Assembly (NCBI GenBank): GCA_025355005.1
Contig: JANXLV010000336.1
Span: 1 to 42,995 of the forward strand
Direction: 5' to 3'
From: Myxococcales bacterium
Lineage (GTDB): Bacteria > Myxococcota_A > Polyangia > Polyangiales > Polyangiaceae
DNA length: 42,995 nt
This document shows, piece by piece, positions 15,244 to 22,874 of this stretch (within the stretch, counting starts at the first letter, position 1; each line of letters begins with the position of its first letter). The notes beneath the pieces are model-generated. The model had not been told where the DNA came from. It was given only the letters and a program-made list of their open reading frames with translations, and searched no databases. Both the position numbers and the translations under genes were made by a program.

Positions 15244-16080
15244 TCAGCCGACGAGATCCGACTTGATGAGGCAGCGCTGCGCTCGGTAGAGCGCGAACGT
15301 GCCGAGGACTGCGGGCCAGCCGATGCCAATGGCGAGCGTCGCGTTGGGGCCCAGCGTGTTCGCGAGCCAGAAGCCCACCGGGCCGAGGACGGAAAGATCG
15401 GGGTCGATGCCGCCCAGGATCGCGATCCGCGCTGATTCCTCGGGGTTGGCAGCCGCTAGCGCGAAGACCACAGCGGGCTCCAGCCTCCATCGGAGCAGCG
15501 CGCCGATCAGCGCGAAGTCGTGGAGCGCGCTCGCCGTGAGCCAGGCCAGCAGCGCAAGCACCGTCGCGCGCTCCGGGCTCCTCGCGCGCGCGGAGATCCA
15601 GAACCCGATGCCGATGAACGCCCACGCCAGCGACGCCGTGACGGCAAGGCTGCGAAGCACCATGGGCAAGAGCGCCGCATCACGCTCGCCGGTCGCGAGC
15701 GAGGCGAGGAGCGCGATGAGCAGGAGCCCAAGGAGCGGCCCCACGACGACCACGAAGCGCGAGGCGACCACGCCCACGAACCAGTCCGTGCGACGCATCG
15801 GCTGGGAGAGAACCAGCTCGAAGAACCCACTCTGGCGCGCGCGGACCACCGTCTGGCTCGTCGCAACCAGCGCGACCAGCGGGACGGCCAGCACGACGGC
15901 GTTCGATACGTTCAGAACGACGCGCGAGAGCCCGGTGAAGCCGAGCACGCTGCTCTCCCTCAAGCCGAGCCAGATGAAGAGCGAGAAAACGGAGGCGTAC
16001 ACCGCCGCGGTGAAGAGAAGCCATCGTGAGCGCAGGGCGTCCGCTAGCTCGAGCCGAAACATGATGCGCGCGGCGTTCAT
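15244..16080 (-). CDS. nosY: NosY, ABC transporter permease of the nos accessory system
   Basis: 278 residues with six hydrophobic helices (SRWLLFTAAVYASVFSLFIWL; VVLNVSNAVVLAVPLVALVA; FVVVVGPLLGLLLIALLAS; LAVTASLAWAFIGIGFWI; VLALLAWLTASALHDFALIG; ATLAIGIGWPAVLGTFAL). The conserved cytoplasmic SGFFELVLSQPMRRTDWF element is typical of NosY/ABC-2 permeases. With NosF and NosD it forms the transporter-like complex needed to build the copper-sulfide CuZ centre of NosZ. Its ATG overlaps the nosL stop (ATGA). The usual order in other genomes is nosDFYL; here nosL lies between nosF and nosY. Confidence 0.9.
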   Translation of the reverse strand: MNAARIMFRLELADALRSRWLLFTAAVYASVFSLFIWLGLRESSVLGFTGLSRVVLNVSNAVVLAVPLVALVATSQTVVRARQSGFFELVLSQPMRRTDWFVGVVASRFVVVVGPLLGLLLIALLASLATGERDAALLPMVLRSLAVTASLAWAFIGIGFWISARARSPERATVLALLAWLTASALHDFALIGALLRWRLEPAVVFALAAANPEESARIAILGGIDPDLSVLGPVGFWLANTLGPNATLAIGIGWPAVLGTFALYRAQRCLIKSDLVG

Positions 16081-16481
16081 GTGCCCTCCATCTTCTTCGC
16101 GACGATGCGCGATCTGAGCTCCGTCCAGGAGATTCCGGTCGCACGCGGCTCGAAGCCGAAGTCCATTGGCGTGCTCGCGCCGCTACCGAATGACGACGTG
16201 CTGGCATCCGTCCAGCGCGCGCCGTCGGGGGTGCGCACCCACACATGCTCGGCCCTGCCGCCGCGCTCCTCGAGCCACAGCACCATGCAGCCGATGTCAT
16301 CGAAGTAGTGGCGCTCCTGGGAGAGCGAAAGCTCGCCCGCGTGCGCTCGGTCGGAGACCAGCATCGAGCAGTGGGCGCAGGGCTGCTTGCCCCACACCGG
16401 GTCCGTGGCCTCGTCGGTCCTCGTGCAGCCGGCGAGGATGGCCGCGCCCGCGACCGCGCACAGGAAGAGACGCCTGTTCAT
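16077..16481 (-). CDS. nosL: NosL copper chaperone lipoprotein
   Basis: 134 residues. The lipobox (AAILAGC, Cys19) precedes the NosL signature CAHCSM (Cys35, Cys38, Met40), which binds Cu(I), followed by VSDRAHAGELSLSQERHYFDDIGCM. NosL is an outward-facing lipoprotein that supplies copper to NosZ with the NosDFY complex. The start overlaps the nosF stop and the stop overlaps the nosY start, each by four bases, so synthesis of the three is tightly coupled. The short C-terminal region is Ser/Thr-rich. Confidence 0.92.
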   Translation of the reverse strand: MNRRLFLCAVAGAAILAGCTRTDEATDPVWGKQPCAHCSMLVSDRAHAGELSLSQERHYFDDIGCMVLWLEERGGRAEHVWVRTPDGARWTDASTSSFGSGASTPMDFGFEPRATGISWTELRSRIVAKKMEGT

Positions 16482-17185
16482 GTCGCTACCGCCTTCGGAG
16501 TCGCGCGCCCACCGCCGAGCACGAGGCGAAGGTCGCTCTTCGTTTCGCCGATCGGCTCATCCCGTACGACCTTTCCCTCCGCCATCTCCACGACACGGTC
16601 CACCGTGTGCCTCACCTCGTCCAGGCGGTGCGAGCACAGGATCACTGCGTCGAACGCGGTTCGTTCGTCGAGCTGCTCGAAGAACGACGCGCGCGCCTCG
16701 CCGTCGAGGTTCGCCGTCGGCTCGTCGCATACCAGGATGGGTGCGCCCGTCGCCAGCGCCATCGCCGCGAGGAGCTTCTGCTTCATGCCGCCAGAGAGGT
16801 CGCGAAACCGCTTCTTTCTGCACGCATCCGCCGCCAGCCCCATGCGCTTCGCGCGCGCGTAGGTCTCGTCCTCGCTCTTGCCGCGCAGCGCGGCGTAGGC
16901 CCGTACGACCTCCGATACCGGAGCCTCGATCGGCGGGGCGATCTGCGGGACGTACGCGACGGCGCGCAGCGCGATCTCCGGCTCTACCGCGACGTCACTC
17001 CCAAGCACGGTGACCTTGCCAACGACGCGCACCAATCCGAGCAGCGCGCGAAGCAGCGTCGTCTTGCCAGAGCCGTTGGTGCCGACGAACGCGATGCGCT
17101 CACCCTTGTTGACGACGAGCGATACCGAGTCCAGCGCGGTCACCGAACCGAACCTCTTTTGGACCTGGGAGAACGTGATGATCAT
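16478..17185 (-). CDS. nosF: NosF, ABC transporter ATPase
   Basis: 235 residues. Walker A is GTNGSGKTT (residues 35-43), the ABC signature is LSGGMKQK (130-137), and Walker B is ILVCDEP (150-156), followed by the D-loop TANLDGEAR. Together with NosY it powers the complex that assembles the CuZ site of nitrous oxide reductase. It overlaps nosD upstream (ATGA at 17182-17185) and nosL downstream. Length and motifs are normal for NosF. Confidence 0.92.
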   Translation of the reverse strand: MIITFSQVQKRFGSVTALDSVSLVVNKGERIAFVGTNGSGKTTLLRALLGLVRVVGKVTVLGSDVAVEPEIALRAVAYVPQIAPPIEAPVSEVVRAYAALRGKSEDETYARAKRMGLAADACRKKRFRDLSGGMKQKLLAAMALATGAPILVCDEPTANLDGEARASFFEQLDERTAFDAVILCSHRLDEVRHTVDRVVEMAEGKVVRDEPIGETKSDLRLVLGGGRATPKAVAT

Positions 17186-18534
17186 GGGACTGACACCTGG
17201 GGAGCAACGAAGAGCGGCGCGGGGTCGCGGAACAGCTTCTTCTGGCTCAAGACCGGCACGGCATGCGAGACCGCGTCGATCGCGCCCAGCGCCGGCGTCC
17301 CGTGAAAGAACTTCAGGGACGGATGGGTCTCCGTGAGCTCGCTGGACAGCGTGCGGATCTCGTAGGCCACGTCGCCGGTGCCGTCGTGGTCAAGGTCGTA
17401 GCCCTCGTAGTCGCTGTAGTGGTTTTTGCGCGCGGCCAGACCCAGTGCATCGCCGCCGCCGTCGACCTCGAGCATCGTCGGGTTGTCGCGGAAGTCATTT
17501 CCGGTGAGCGAGATCCCGAGCCCCTTGTCGGCGCCATGCAGCCGGAGCGCCACGTCATTCAGGGCAAGGACGTTTCCTTCGAGGACGACGGGATGCTCCG
17601 GGGAGCGTGGCGTGTTGTCCAGGTAGGTGCCCGTGGTGTTGGCGACAAGCCAGTTGCGGCTCGCGGTGACGTCGTCGCTGTCCTTGAACCCGAGACCGAT
17701 TCCAGCGGCGCCGTGGGCGCCCGCGAGCACGTTGTCCTCGACGCGCAGCCGCGCGCTGTACATGACGAAGATGCCGACGACGTTGTCCTCGAAGTGACTG
17801 CGGCGAATGATCGCGTCGTGCGCGTACATGAAGTGGGAGCCGTAGCGGCTGTGGCGCACCACATTGTCCTCGAGCGTGGCGTGGCGGGTGTACCAGACGA
17901 CGAGATCGCGGGCGTGCACCACCTCGCAGCCACGGACCGTGGAGCCGTGGGACTCCCAGAGCTTGATGCCATCGCCGCGCAGCTCGCTGTCGTCCGCGTA
18001 CCCCTCGACACGGGAGCCCTCCAGCAAGCAGTCACTGCACTCCCCAAGGAGGATGCCGAATAGCGTCTCCTCCACCCGCATGTTGGTGATGCGGAGTCGC
18101 TTTCCCTTCGCCTTGATGCCCGCGTCCTCGGACGTGTGTCTGTGCCCGGAGCGCCTGACGACGAGGTTCTCCACGGCGGCGTCGTCGGTGTCGAGCACGA
18201 GCACAGTGCCGTTGCCGCTGCCCTCGAGGATCGCGCCCGCCTGACCGCGCAGGACAAGCGGGCGTTTCACCGTGAGATCACCGTGGTGGACTCCCGCGAC
18301 GAGCTCGATCTCGTGCGGCCCAGCTGGATCTGCGACGAGCCCACGCAGGTGCTCGAACGAGGTCGCGAGCACCGCGGCGTCCGGTCGCGCTGTCGTGGCC
18401 CGCGGTCCGAAGACCCGCGCGCTGCTCGGGGACGGCGCGGCTGGTGCCTCCGCGCCACGCGCCAGCGTGCCAAGACCTAGCAGGCCGAACGTGATGAGCG
18501 CGAGCCGCGCGATGGTTCGCTCTGCGAGCCTCAC
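17182..18534 (-). CDS. nosD: NosD, periplasmic beta-helix accessory protein
   Basis: 450 residues from GTG 18534, which overlaps the nosB stop (GTGA) and gives a signal peptide (ARLALITFGLLGLGTLARGAEA). The body is a right-handed parallel beta-helix with repeated asparagine/valine-ladder units (DAAVENLVVRRSGHRH, NMRVEETLFGILLGECSDC, DLVVWYTRHATLEDNVV, HAIIR-like turns). This is the CASH/PbH1 repeat typical of NosD. NosD acts in the periplasm with NosFY and NosL in copper-sulfide cluster maturation. A longer ATG start at 18621 would lie inside nosB and lacks a signal peptide. Confidence 0.92.
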   Translation of the reverse strand: MRLAERTIARLALITFGLLGLGTLARGAEAPAAPSPSSARVFGPRATTARPDAAVLATSFEHLRGLVADPAGPHEIELVAGVHHGDLTVKRPLVLRGQAGAILEGSGNGTVLVLDTDDAAVENLVVRRSGHRHTSEDAGIKAKGKRLRITNMRVEETLFGILLGECSDCLLEGSRVEGYADDSELRGDGIKLWESHGSTVRGCEVVHARDLVVWYTRHATLEDNVVRHSRYGSHFMYAHDAIIRRSHFEDNVVGIFVMYSARLRVEDNVLAGAHGAAGIGLGFKDSDDVTASRNWLVANTTGTYLDNTPRSPEHPVVLEGNVLALNDVALRLHGADKGLGISLTGNDFRDNPTMLEVDGGGDALGLAARKNHYSDYEGYDLDHDGTGDVAYEIRTLSSELTETHPSLKFFHGTPALGAIDAVSHAVPVLSQKKLFRDPAPLFVAPQVSVP

Positions 18535-19244
18535 GATGCCTCCGGCCCCTTCTTTTCGGGCAACACCATCAGCAGCGGGCAGATCGTGGAGCACGTGCCG
18601 GCATGCTTGCAGTGTGCACATACCTTAGTGCGGACCAGCGTCGCCGCGAGGGCGAGGACGACGCCGGCGACGGCCAGCCAGAACCCGGCCGCGGGATGCG
18701 CGAATGTCTCGAACTGCCCGATCTGGCCGTTGCCGAACAGCTGCGGCGTGAACGCCTTGATGTGGAGCGGTGCCTTGGGGTCGAGGTCGTGTCCGAAGGT
18801 GACGAGCCAGTAGAGGCTGTCCGCGAGGAACACGACCGGAAACGCGACCGCCGGAACGTAGACCAGCTTGTTGAGCTTCTTCCCGGCGACGGTGAACGCC
18901 GCGAGCACCGTCACGGCGATAGCGGCGACACCGTATCCGGCCAGGTGGCGTTCGACCGGTGCCGCGTCGGCCAGGTGCTTCATGCCGATGTAGTGGTTCA
19001 GGAGATCGATCTCGTGAACGTCGCCGCCCATGCCCGTGAGGGAGATCACGAGCGTGAGCCCGTTCGGGTACTGCGGCGCATAAAGGACGAACTGCCACCA
19101 CGGCAAGAAGAAGGAGGCAGCGAATAGACCGGCCGCCGCAACGGCCAGCGCAAGGACCAGCCATCGGCGATTGTCCCAGGCCGGGCGCGCGGGTGTCTCC
19201 GGCGGCGCGATCTGCAGGTGTACATGATGCTTCTTCGAGGCCAT
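18531..19244 (-). CDS. nosB: NosB, membrane protein of clade II nos clusters
   Basis: 237 residues with an initial cytoplasmic segment and four or five transmembrane helices (WLVLALAVAAAGLFAASFFL; VAAIAVTVLAAFTVAG; YVPAVAFPVVFLADSLYWLV; FWLAVAGVVLALAATLV). An extracytoplasmic loop ends in HEIDLLNHYIGMKHL. The C-terminus has CAHCKHAGTCSTICP, a cluster of four cysteines that may bind metal. Genes of this type follow nosZ in clade II clusters such as those of Anaeromyxobacter and Wolinella. The gene starts 41 nt after nosZ. The name is given by position and topology. Confidence 0.82.
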   Translation of the reverse strand: MASKKHHVHLQIAPPETPARPAWDNRRWLVLALAVAAAGLFAASFFLPWWQFVLYAPQYPNGLTLVISLTGMGGDVHEIDLLNHYIGMKHLADAAPVERHLAGYGVAAIAVTVLAAFTVAGKKLNKLVYVPAVAFPVVFLADSLYWLVTFGHDLDPKAPLHIKAFTPQLFGNGQIGQFETFAHPAAGFWLAVAGVVLALAATLVRTKVCAHCKHAGTCSTICPLLMVLPEKKGPEAS

Positions 19245-19285
19245 CGCGAACCGTCTTCCTCCGCCCCTTGATACGCGTCGGTCGA

Positions 19286-21271
19286 TCAGCGCTTCTTCGG
19301 CTTCACGAGGAAGTAGCCAGTCATCTCGAGGTGCAGCGCCGAGCAGAACTCGGTGCAGTACATCGGGTAGGTGCCCGGCATGTCGGCCTTGAAGGAGAGG
19401 TTCTCGTGCTTGCCGGGTTCCAGGCTGACGTTCACGTTGTACATGTCGATCGTGAAACCGTGGGTCTGGTCCTCCGCGGCCTCCAGGCTGGTCACGTGGA
19501 TGGTCACGTCGTCGCCCTCGTCGACCTCGATACGGTCAGGCGTGAAGTGGCTGCGAATGGCGGTCATGAAGACCTCCACCTTGTTGCCATTGCGGACCAC
19601 GCGCTCCTTGCCACCCTCGACGCGGTTGGGATCGATCTCGCCCGTGGCGTTCGTGCCCGACTTGTAGACCTTCTCCGCCTTGATCTTGTCTGCCTTGATC
19701 ATCTGGGAGTAGTGCGGCTCCGCGTTGGCGATCGGCATGTCCGCGAGCAGTCGCATCTTCTCGCCGGCGATGTCCACGAGCTGGAAGTTCTGCGGGTAGA
19801 GCGGCCCGACGGGGAGGAAGCGGTCCATCGACATCTTGTTCATGGCGACGACGTACTTCCCGTCCGGACTGACGGTGTCTCCCTCGGCCGCGAGGATGTG
19901 GCCGATGTTGTAGTGAACCTTCAGCTTCTCCACCGGCTTCTTGAGGTCCGTGTAGGACCACTTCGCCACGACGCTCTCGATGAAGACCGAGGTGTACGCG
20001 CCGCCCTTGTCGTCGAACACCGTGTGCAGCGGTCCAAGGCCGATCTCGACCTGTCCGTCGATGGCGTCCTTGAAGGCCATGATGGGGATTCCGTAGTCAT
20101 CCTTGCCCTCGAACTTCTTCTGCGCGATGAGGTCCTTCATCTTCGCGGTGTCGTAGAGCGTGGTGTGCGTGTCGAGCTTGCCGCCGACAATGACCATCTT
20201 GCCGTCTGGCGTCACGTCGCAGCCGTGGGGGCTCTTTGGCTCACCGACGAGGGTGAGCACGCCCTCCGGTCCGCTCACGTCCATCGTGAGGACCCGCATG
20301 CCGGCGATCGTCTTCGTCTTGCCCGCGTTGACCAGCTCCTCGGCCTTCTTCCAGTTGATGACGTGGAGGTAGTCCATGTCGTTCTGCGACGCGCCGGACT
20401 CGATCGGCGGTTTGCCTTCCATCGTTCCGCCAACGGCCATCTCCGTGTTGAACGAGTTGATGTACGCCCAGCCGTCGGAGCCGAGCTTGCCGGCGTCGGC
20501 GAGGTCTTGCGTGTAGGGCGGCAGCTCCAGAGCCCAGCTCTTGCTCGGATCGATGCGGCCCTTCGCCCGGTCGAACTTCCAGAAGATGGCGACGCCGCGG
20601 TACTTGGCCTTGTAGTCCGTGATGGGTGCGTACTCGCGGCCGAGCGGCGCGGGGTACTGGCTGGTCTCGATCACGTAGTCGGTGTCGGGTGTCACGAACG
20701 CGCCACCGTGGTCGCTGGCAGCGAGCGGGTTCGGCACGATTTGCTTCGTGGCGAAGTCCTTGAGATCCACCACCGCGACGCGCGCGTTCGCCTTGTCGTT
20801 CACGAAGAGGTACTGACCGTCGTAGTCGCCCTTCGTCTCCGACAGGTTCGGGTGGTGCATGTCCGCCCATCGGATCTTGTGGATGCCCTGGTTGCCGCCC
20901 TCCAGGATCTTGTCGCTCTCACCGCCGAAGCCCCAGCCTTGCCACGACTCCGGAGTGAACACGCCGATCACCTTGAGCAGGCGCATCGACGGCACGCCGA
21001 TGACGTCCACGTTGCCCGACTGACCCCCCGACGCGAAGATGTAATATTCATCCATCTTGCCTGTCGGTACGTACGTCTTGAGCGCTGCCTCCACGTCCGC
21101 TTCGGAGAGGTTGCGTGCCTTCATCAGATCCTGGACCGATGACGACGCGCCGAGCGATGTCTTCTGAGCGGCCTCCTGGTTGGCCTCGTGCTGATTCTGA
21201 CAGCCGACCGCCACGACGGCGACGATTCCCGTCGCAACGAGCGAAGTGACGACGAGTGGGTAAGCGCGCAT
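19286..21271 (-). CDS. nosZ: Nitrous oxide reductase, clade II (Sec-type), lipoprotein form
   Basis: 661 residues; reduces N2O to N2 in the periplasm. The N-terminus is a Sec lipoprotein signal (VAVVAVGC, Cys24) and lacks the Tat twin-arginine, a clade II trait. The seven CuZ histidines can be placed at 139/140 (DMHHPNLSET), 188, 349 (SPHGCDVTPDG), 416 (GLGPLHTVFD), 458 and 520. The CuA domain has CTEFCSALHLEM (Cys639, Cys643, His647, Met650) plus His604. There is no C-terminal haem domain. ATG 21271 is chosen because AGGAAGG lies nine bases upstream; ATG 21280 abuts that sequence. It heads the operon nosZBDFLY-cytochrome-fasciclin. Confidence 0.97.
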   Translation of the reverse strand: MRAYPLVVTSLVATGIVAVVAVGCQNQHEANQEAAQKTSLGASSSVQDLMKARNLSEADVEAALKTYVPTGKMDEYYIFASGGQSGNVDVIGVPSMRLLKVIGVFTPESWQGWGFGGESDKILEGGNQGIHKIRWADMHHPNLSETKGDYDGQYLFVNDKANARVAVVDLKDFATKQIVPNPLAASDHGGAFVTPDTDYVIETSQYPAPLGREYAPITDYKAKYRGVAIFWKFDRAKGRIDPSKSWALELPPYTQDLADAGKLGSDGWAYINSFNTEMAVGGTMEGKPPIESGASQNDMDYLHVINWKKAEELVNAGKTKTIAGMRVLTMDVSGPEGVLTLVGEPKSPHGCDVTPDGKMVIVGGKLDTHTTLYDTAKMKDLIAQKKFEGKDDYGIPIMAFKDAIDGQVEIGLGPLHTVFDDKGGAYTSVFIESVVAKWSYTDLKKPVEKLKVHYNIGHILAAEGDTVSPDGKYVVAMNKMSMDRFLPVGPLYPQNFQLVDIAGEKMRLLADMPIANAEPHYSQMIKADKIKAEKVYKSGTNATGEIDPNRVEGGKERVVRNGNKVEVFMTAIRSHFTPDRIEVDEGDDVTIHVTSLEAAEDQTHGFTIDMYNVNVSLEPGKHENLSFKADMPGTYPMYCTEFCSALHLEMTGYFLVKPKKR

Positions 21272-21316
21272 CACGAACATCCTTCCTGGCGATCCGCCAT
21301 GGTTCGCGAGCGCTCG

Positions 21317-21332
21317 TGCAACAGTCGAACCA
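21317..21332 (-). promoter_or_regulatory. Sigma-54-like promoter of the nos operon
   Basis: On the minus strand TGGTTCGACTGTTGCA matches TGGCACG-N4-TTGCA at TGG, CG and TTGCA, with GG and GC exactly ten bases apart. The predicted transcription start is near 21306, giving a 35-nt leader with the ribosome binding site. TCTCA-N4-TGAGA sites lie 40, 100 and 121 bp upstream of the -12 base. Confidence 0.6.
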
Positions 21333-21351
21333 CACCGCCCGCGCGTGCGGC

Positions 21352-21365
21352 TCTCATAACTGAGA
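21352..21365. promoter_or_regulatory. Perfect palindrome TCTCA-N4-TGAGA upstream of nosZ
   Basis: On the nosZ strand it reads GTCTCAGTTATGAGAGCC including flanks. It differs at only three of 18 positions from the copy at 24919 and shares the GTCTCAG start with the copy at 11483. Its centre is about 52 bp upstream of the predicted nosZ start. The 5-4-5 geometry also resembles Crp/Fnr-family sites. Confidence 0.7.
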
Positions 21366-21411
21366 CGTCGTTCCCGACCGATCAGCGGGCTGCCCGATGA
21401 CGCAACCGCAC

Positions 21412-21446
21412 TCTCACCACCGAGGTGCTCGCTGTCATTTCTGAGA
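21412..21446. promoter_or_regulatory. Two degenerate copies of the nos palindrome
   Basis: 21433-21446 reads TGTCATTTCTGAGA (one mismatch in the half-sites); 21412-21425 reads TCTCACCACCGAGG (two mismatches). Their centres are 21 bp apart, two helical turns, about 112 and 133 bp upstream of the predicted nosZ start. They also lie in the upstream region of the divergent kinase gene at 21570. Confidence 0.5.
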
Positions 21447-21569
21447 GTGCCCGGCACGCAGGCCTTGCGCTGGGCGCCGCCCTTTCTGCGTCAGCCCCCC
21501 GCTAGGCCAGAAAATAGCGAAGAAACGACGGCGCGTTGGAACGGCATGTTCCCTGCGAGCTGAGGCGAC

Positions 21570-22874
21570 ATGGGCGGAGCGACCACCATCGGAGTGCGAG
21601 TGGGGCGGGCGTCTCCGATCGAGCCGTGGCGCCGCTTGTGGCTGCGGACCGCCGTGCGCGGCGCGTTGCTGCTCCTGGGCTACTTCGCGCTCTGGGAGAT
21701 CCTCGAGACCGGTGTGTTGACCCCCGCGCTCCTGGACCTGCATGCGCTTCATCTGGTTCGCGGGACGGGCGCGGCGCTGTTTCTTGCGACGTGGTCCTTT
21801 CTGCAGGTCCGTGAGTCGCGCCTGGAGAGCGAACGGGCGATGCACGATCACCTGAGCACGCTCGACGAGCGTGTCCGCGAGCGCACGAGGGAGCTCGAGG
21901 CCGCTCGCAGCTTCACGGAGCTGCTGTTCAATTCGCTGCGCGAGCGCATCGTCGTCATTGACGCGGAGGGAACCATCATCAAGGCGAACAGGGTCGCGGC
22001 GGACGTCGCGGGCTCGGAGCTCGTTGGTCGTCCCTATGCGGAGGTCTTCGGCACGTCGAACGAGCGCAACGATGGGGAGCGTCGTGTCTGGGAGCAGGAG
22101 AACATCCAGGTCCCGCGCTCCGCTGCAGCAGCGCCATGTGTGATCGCCGTCGGCCGCGACGTGACCATGCAGCGGAGCCTGGAGGCGCAGGTGCGCCATC
22201 AGGAGAAGATGGCGAGCCTGGGCGTGATGGCGGCCGGCTTTGCGCACGACATCGGGAACCCGCTCGCGTCCATCAGCACGGAGCTGGAGCTCCTCGAAGG
22301 CGAGAGCGACGTCGCCGCGTACCAGGAGTCCCTTGGCGTACTACGCCGGCACGTGACGCGAATGAGCGACACGCTGCGGGAGATGGTGAGCTTTGCACGA
22401 CGGCGACGCGACGAGGTGACGGAGGTCTCCGTGGGCGCCGTCGTCGCCGACTCCGTGCGGCTCGTCAGGCACGATCCGCGCTGGCGAGCCGTGCAGCTCA
22501 CCGTCGATGTGCCCAGCAGCGTGCCAAGCGTGCGCATGATGGAGGACCATCTCGTGCTGGTGCTGGTGAACCTGATCCTGAACGCCGTGGATTCGATGCC
22601 GGACGGGGGCGCGCTCACCATCGCCGCCCGGAGCCTTCCAGGCGACGTGGAGATCGCCGTCCAGGACACCGGAACGGGAATGACGCCGGAGGTGCTGGAG
22701 GCGGCAACGACGCCGCTCTTCACCACGAAGGCGGCCCTTGGGACGGGCCTCGGCCTCGCCGTGTCCAAGGAGGTCATCGAGGCTGTCGGCGGAACGCTGC
22801 GTATCGAGAGCGAGCCAGGGCAGGGGACGACCGTACGGATCACTCTTCACTCCACGGACGCTGATCATGGGTGA
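21570..22874 (+). CDS. Membrane histidine kinase (NtrB-like), divergent from nosZ
   Basis: 434 residues. Two transmembrane helices (about 29-49 and 61-80) with a very short extracytoplasmic loop are followed by a coiled linker, a PAS domain (about 113-200) and a HisKA domain with AHDIGNPLASI (His226). The HATPase core has NLILNAVDSMPDGG (N box), QDTGTGM (G1) and GTGLGLAVSKEVIEAVGG (G2). It lacks a sizeable periplasmic sensor, so it may sense through the membrane or the PAS domain. It overlaps the response regulator gene by 8 nt. Divergence from nosZ across a promoter region with repeated operators suggests control of nos expression. Confidence 0.9.
   Translation: MGGATTIGVRVGRASPIEPWRRLWLRTAVRGALLLLGYFALWEILETGVLTPALLDLHALHLVRGTGAALFLATWSFLQVRESRLESERAMHDHLSTLDERVRERTRELEAARSFTELLFNSLRERIVVIDAEGTIIKANRVAADVAGSELVGRPYAEVFGTSNERNDGERRVWEQENIQVPRSAAAAPCVIAVGRDVTMQRSLEAQVRHQEKMASLGVMAAGFAHDIGNPLASISTELELLEGESDVAAYQESLGVLRRHVTRMSDTLREMVSFARRRRDEVTEVSVGAVVADSVRLVRHDPRWRAVQLTVDVPSSVPSVRMMEDHLVLVLVNLILNAVDSMPDGGALTIAARSLPGDVEIAVQDTGTGMTPEVLEAATTPLFTTKAALGTGLGLAVSKEVIEAVGGTLRIESEPGQGTTVRITLHSTDADHG

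Noticed and set aside
14314..15435. Long plus-strand open frame across the fasciclin and cytochrome genes
   Set aside because: Arg/Val-rich shadow of two well-supported minus-strand genes.
17182..18621. NosD start at ATG 18621
   Set aside because: The extra 29 residues lie inside nosB and hide the signal peptide; GTG 18534 gives a proper signal and a GTGA overlap.
19193..21142. A 649-codon open frame antisense to nosZ
   Set aside because: It mirrors nosZ codon structure, is Val/Leu/Arg/His-rich without motifs, and nosZ is certain on the other strand.
21462..21480. CGGCACG...CTTGCG resembling a sigma-54 promoter on the plus strand
   Set aside because: GG to GC spacing is 12, outside the accepted spacing.
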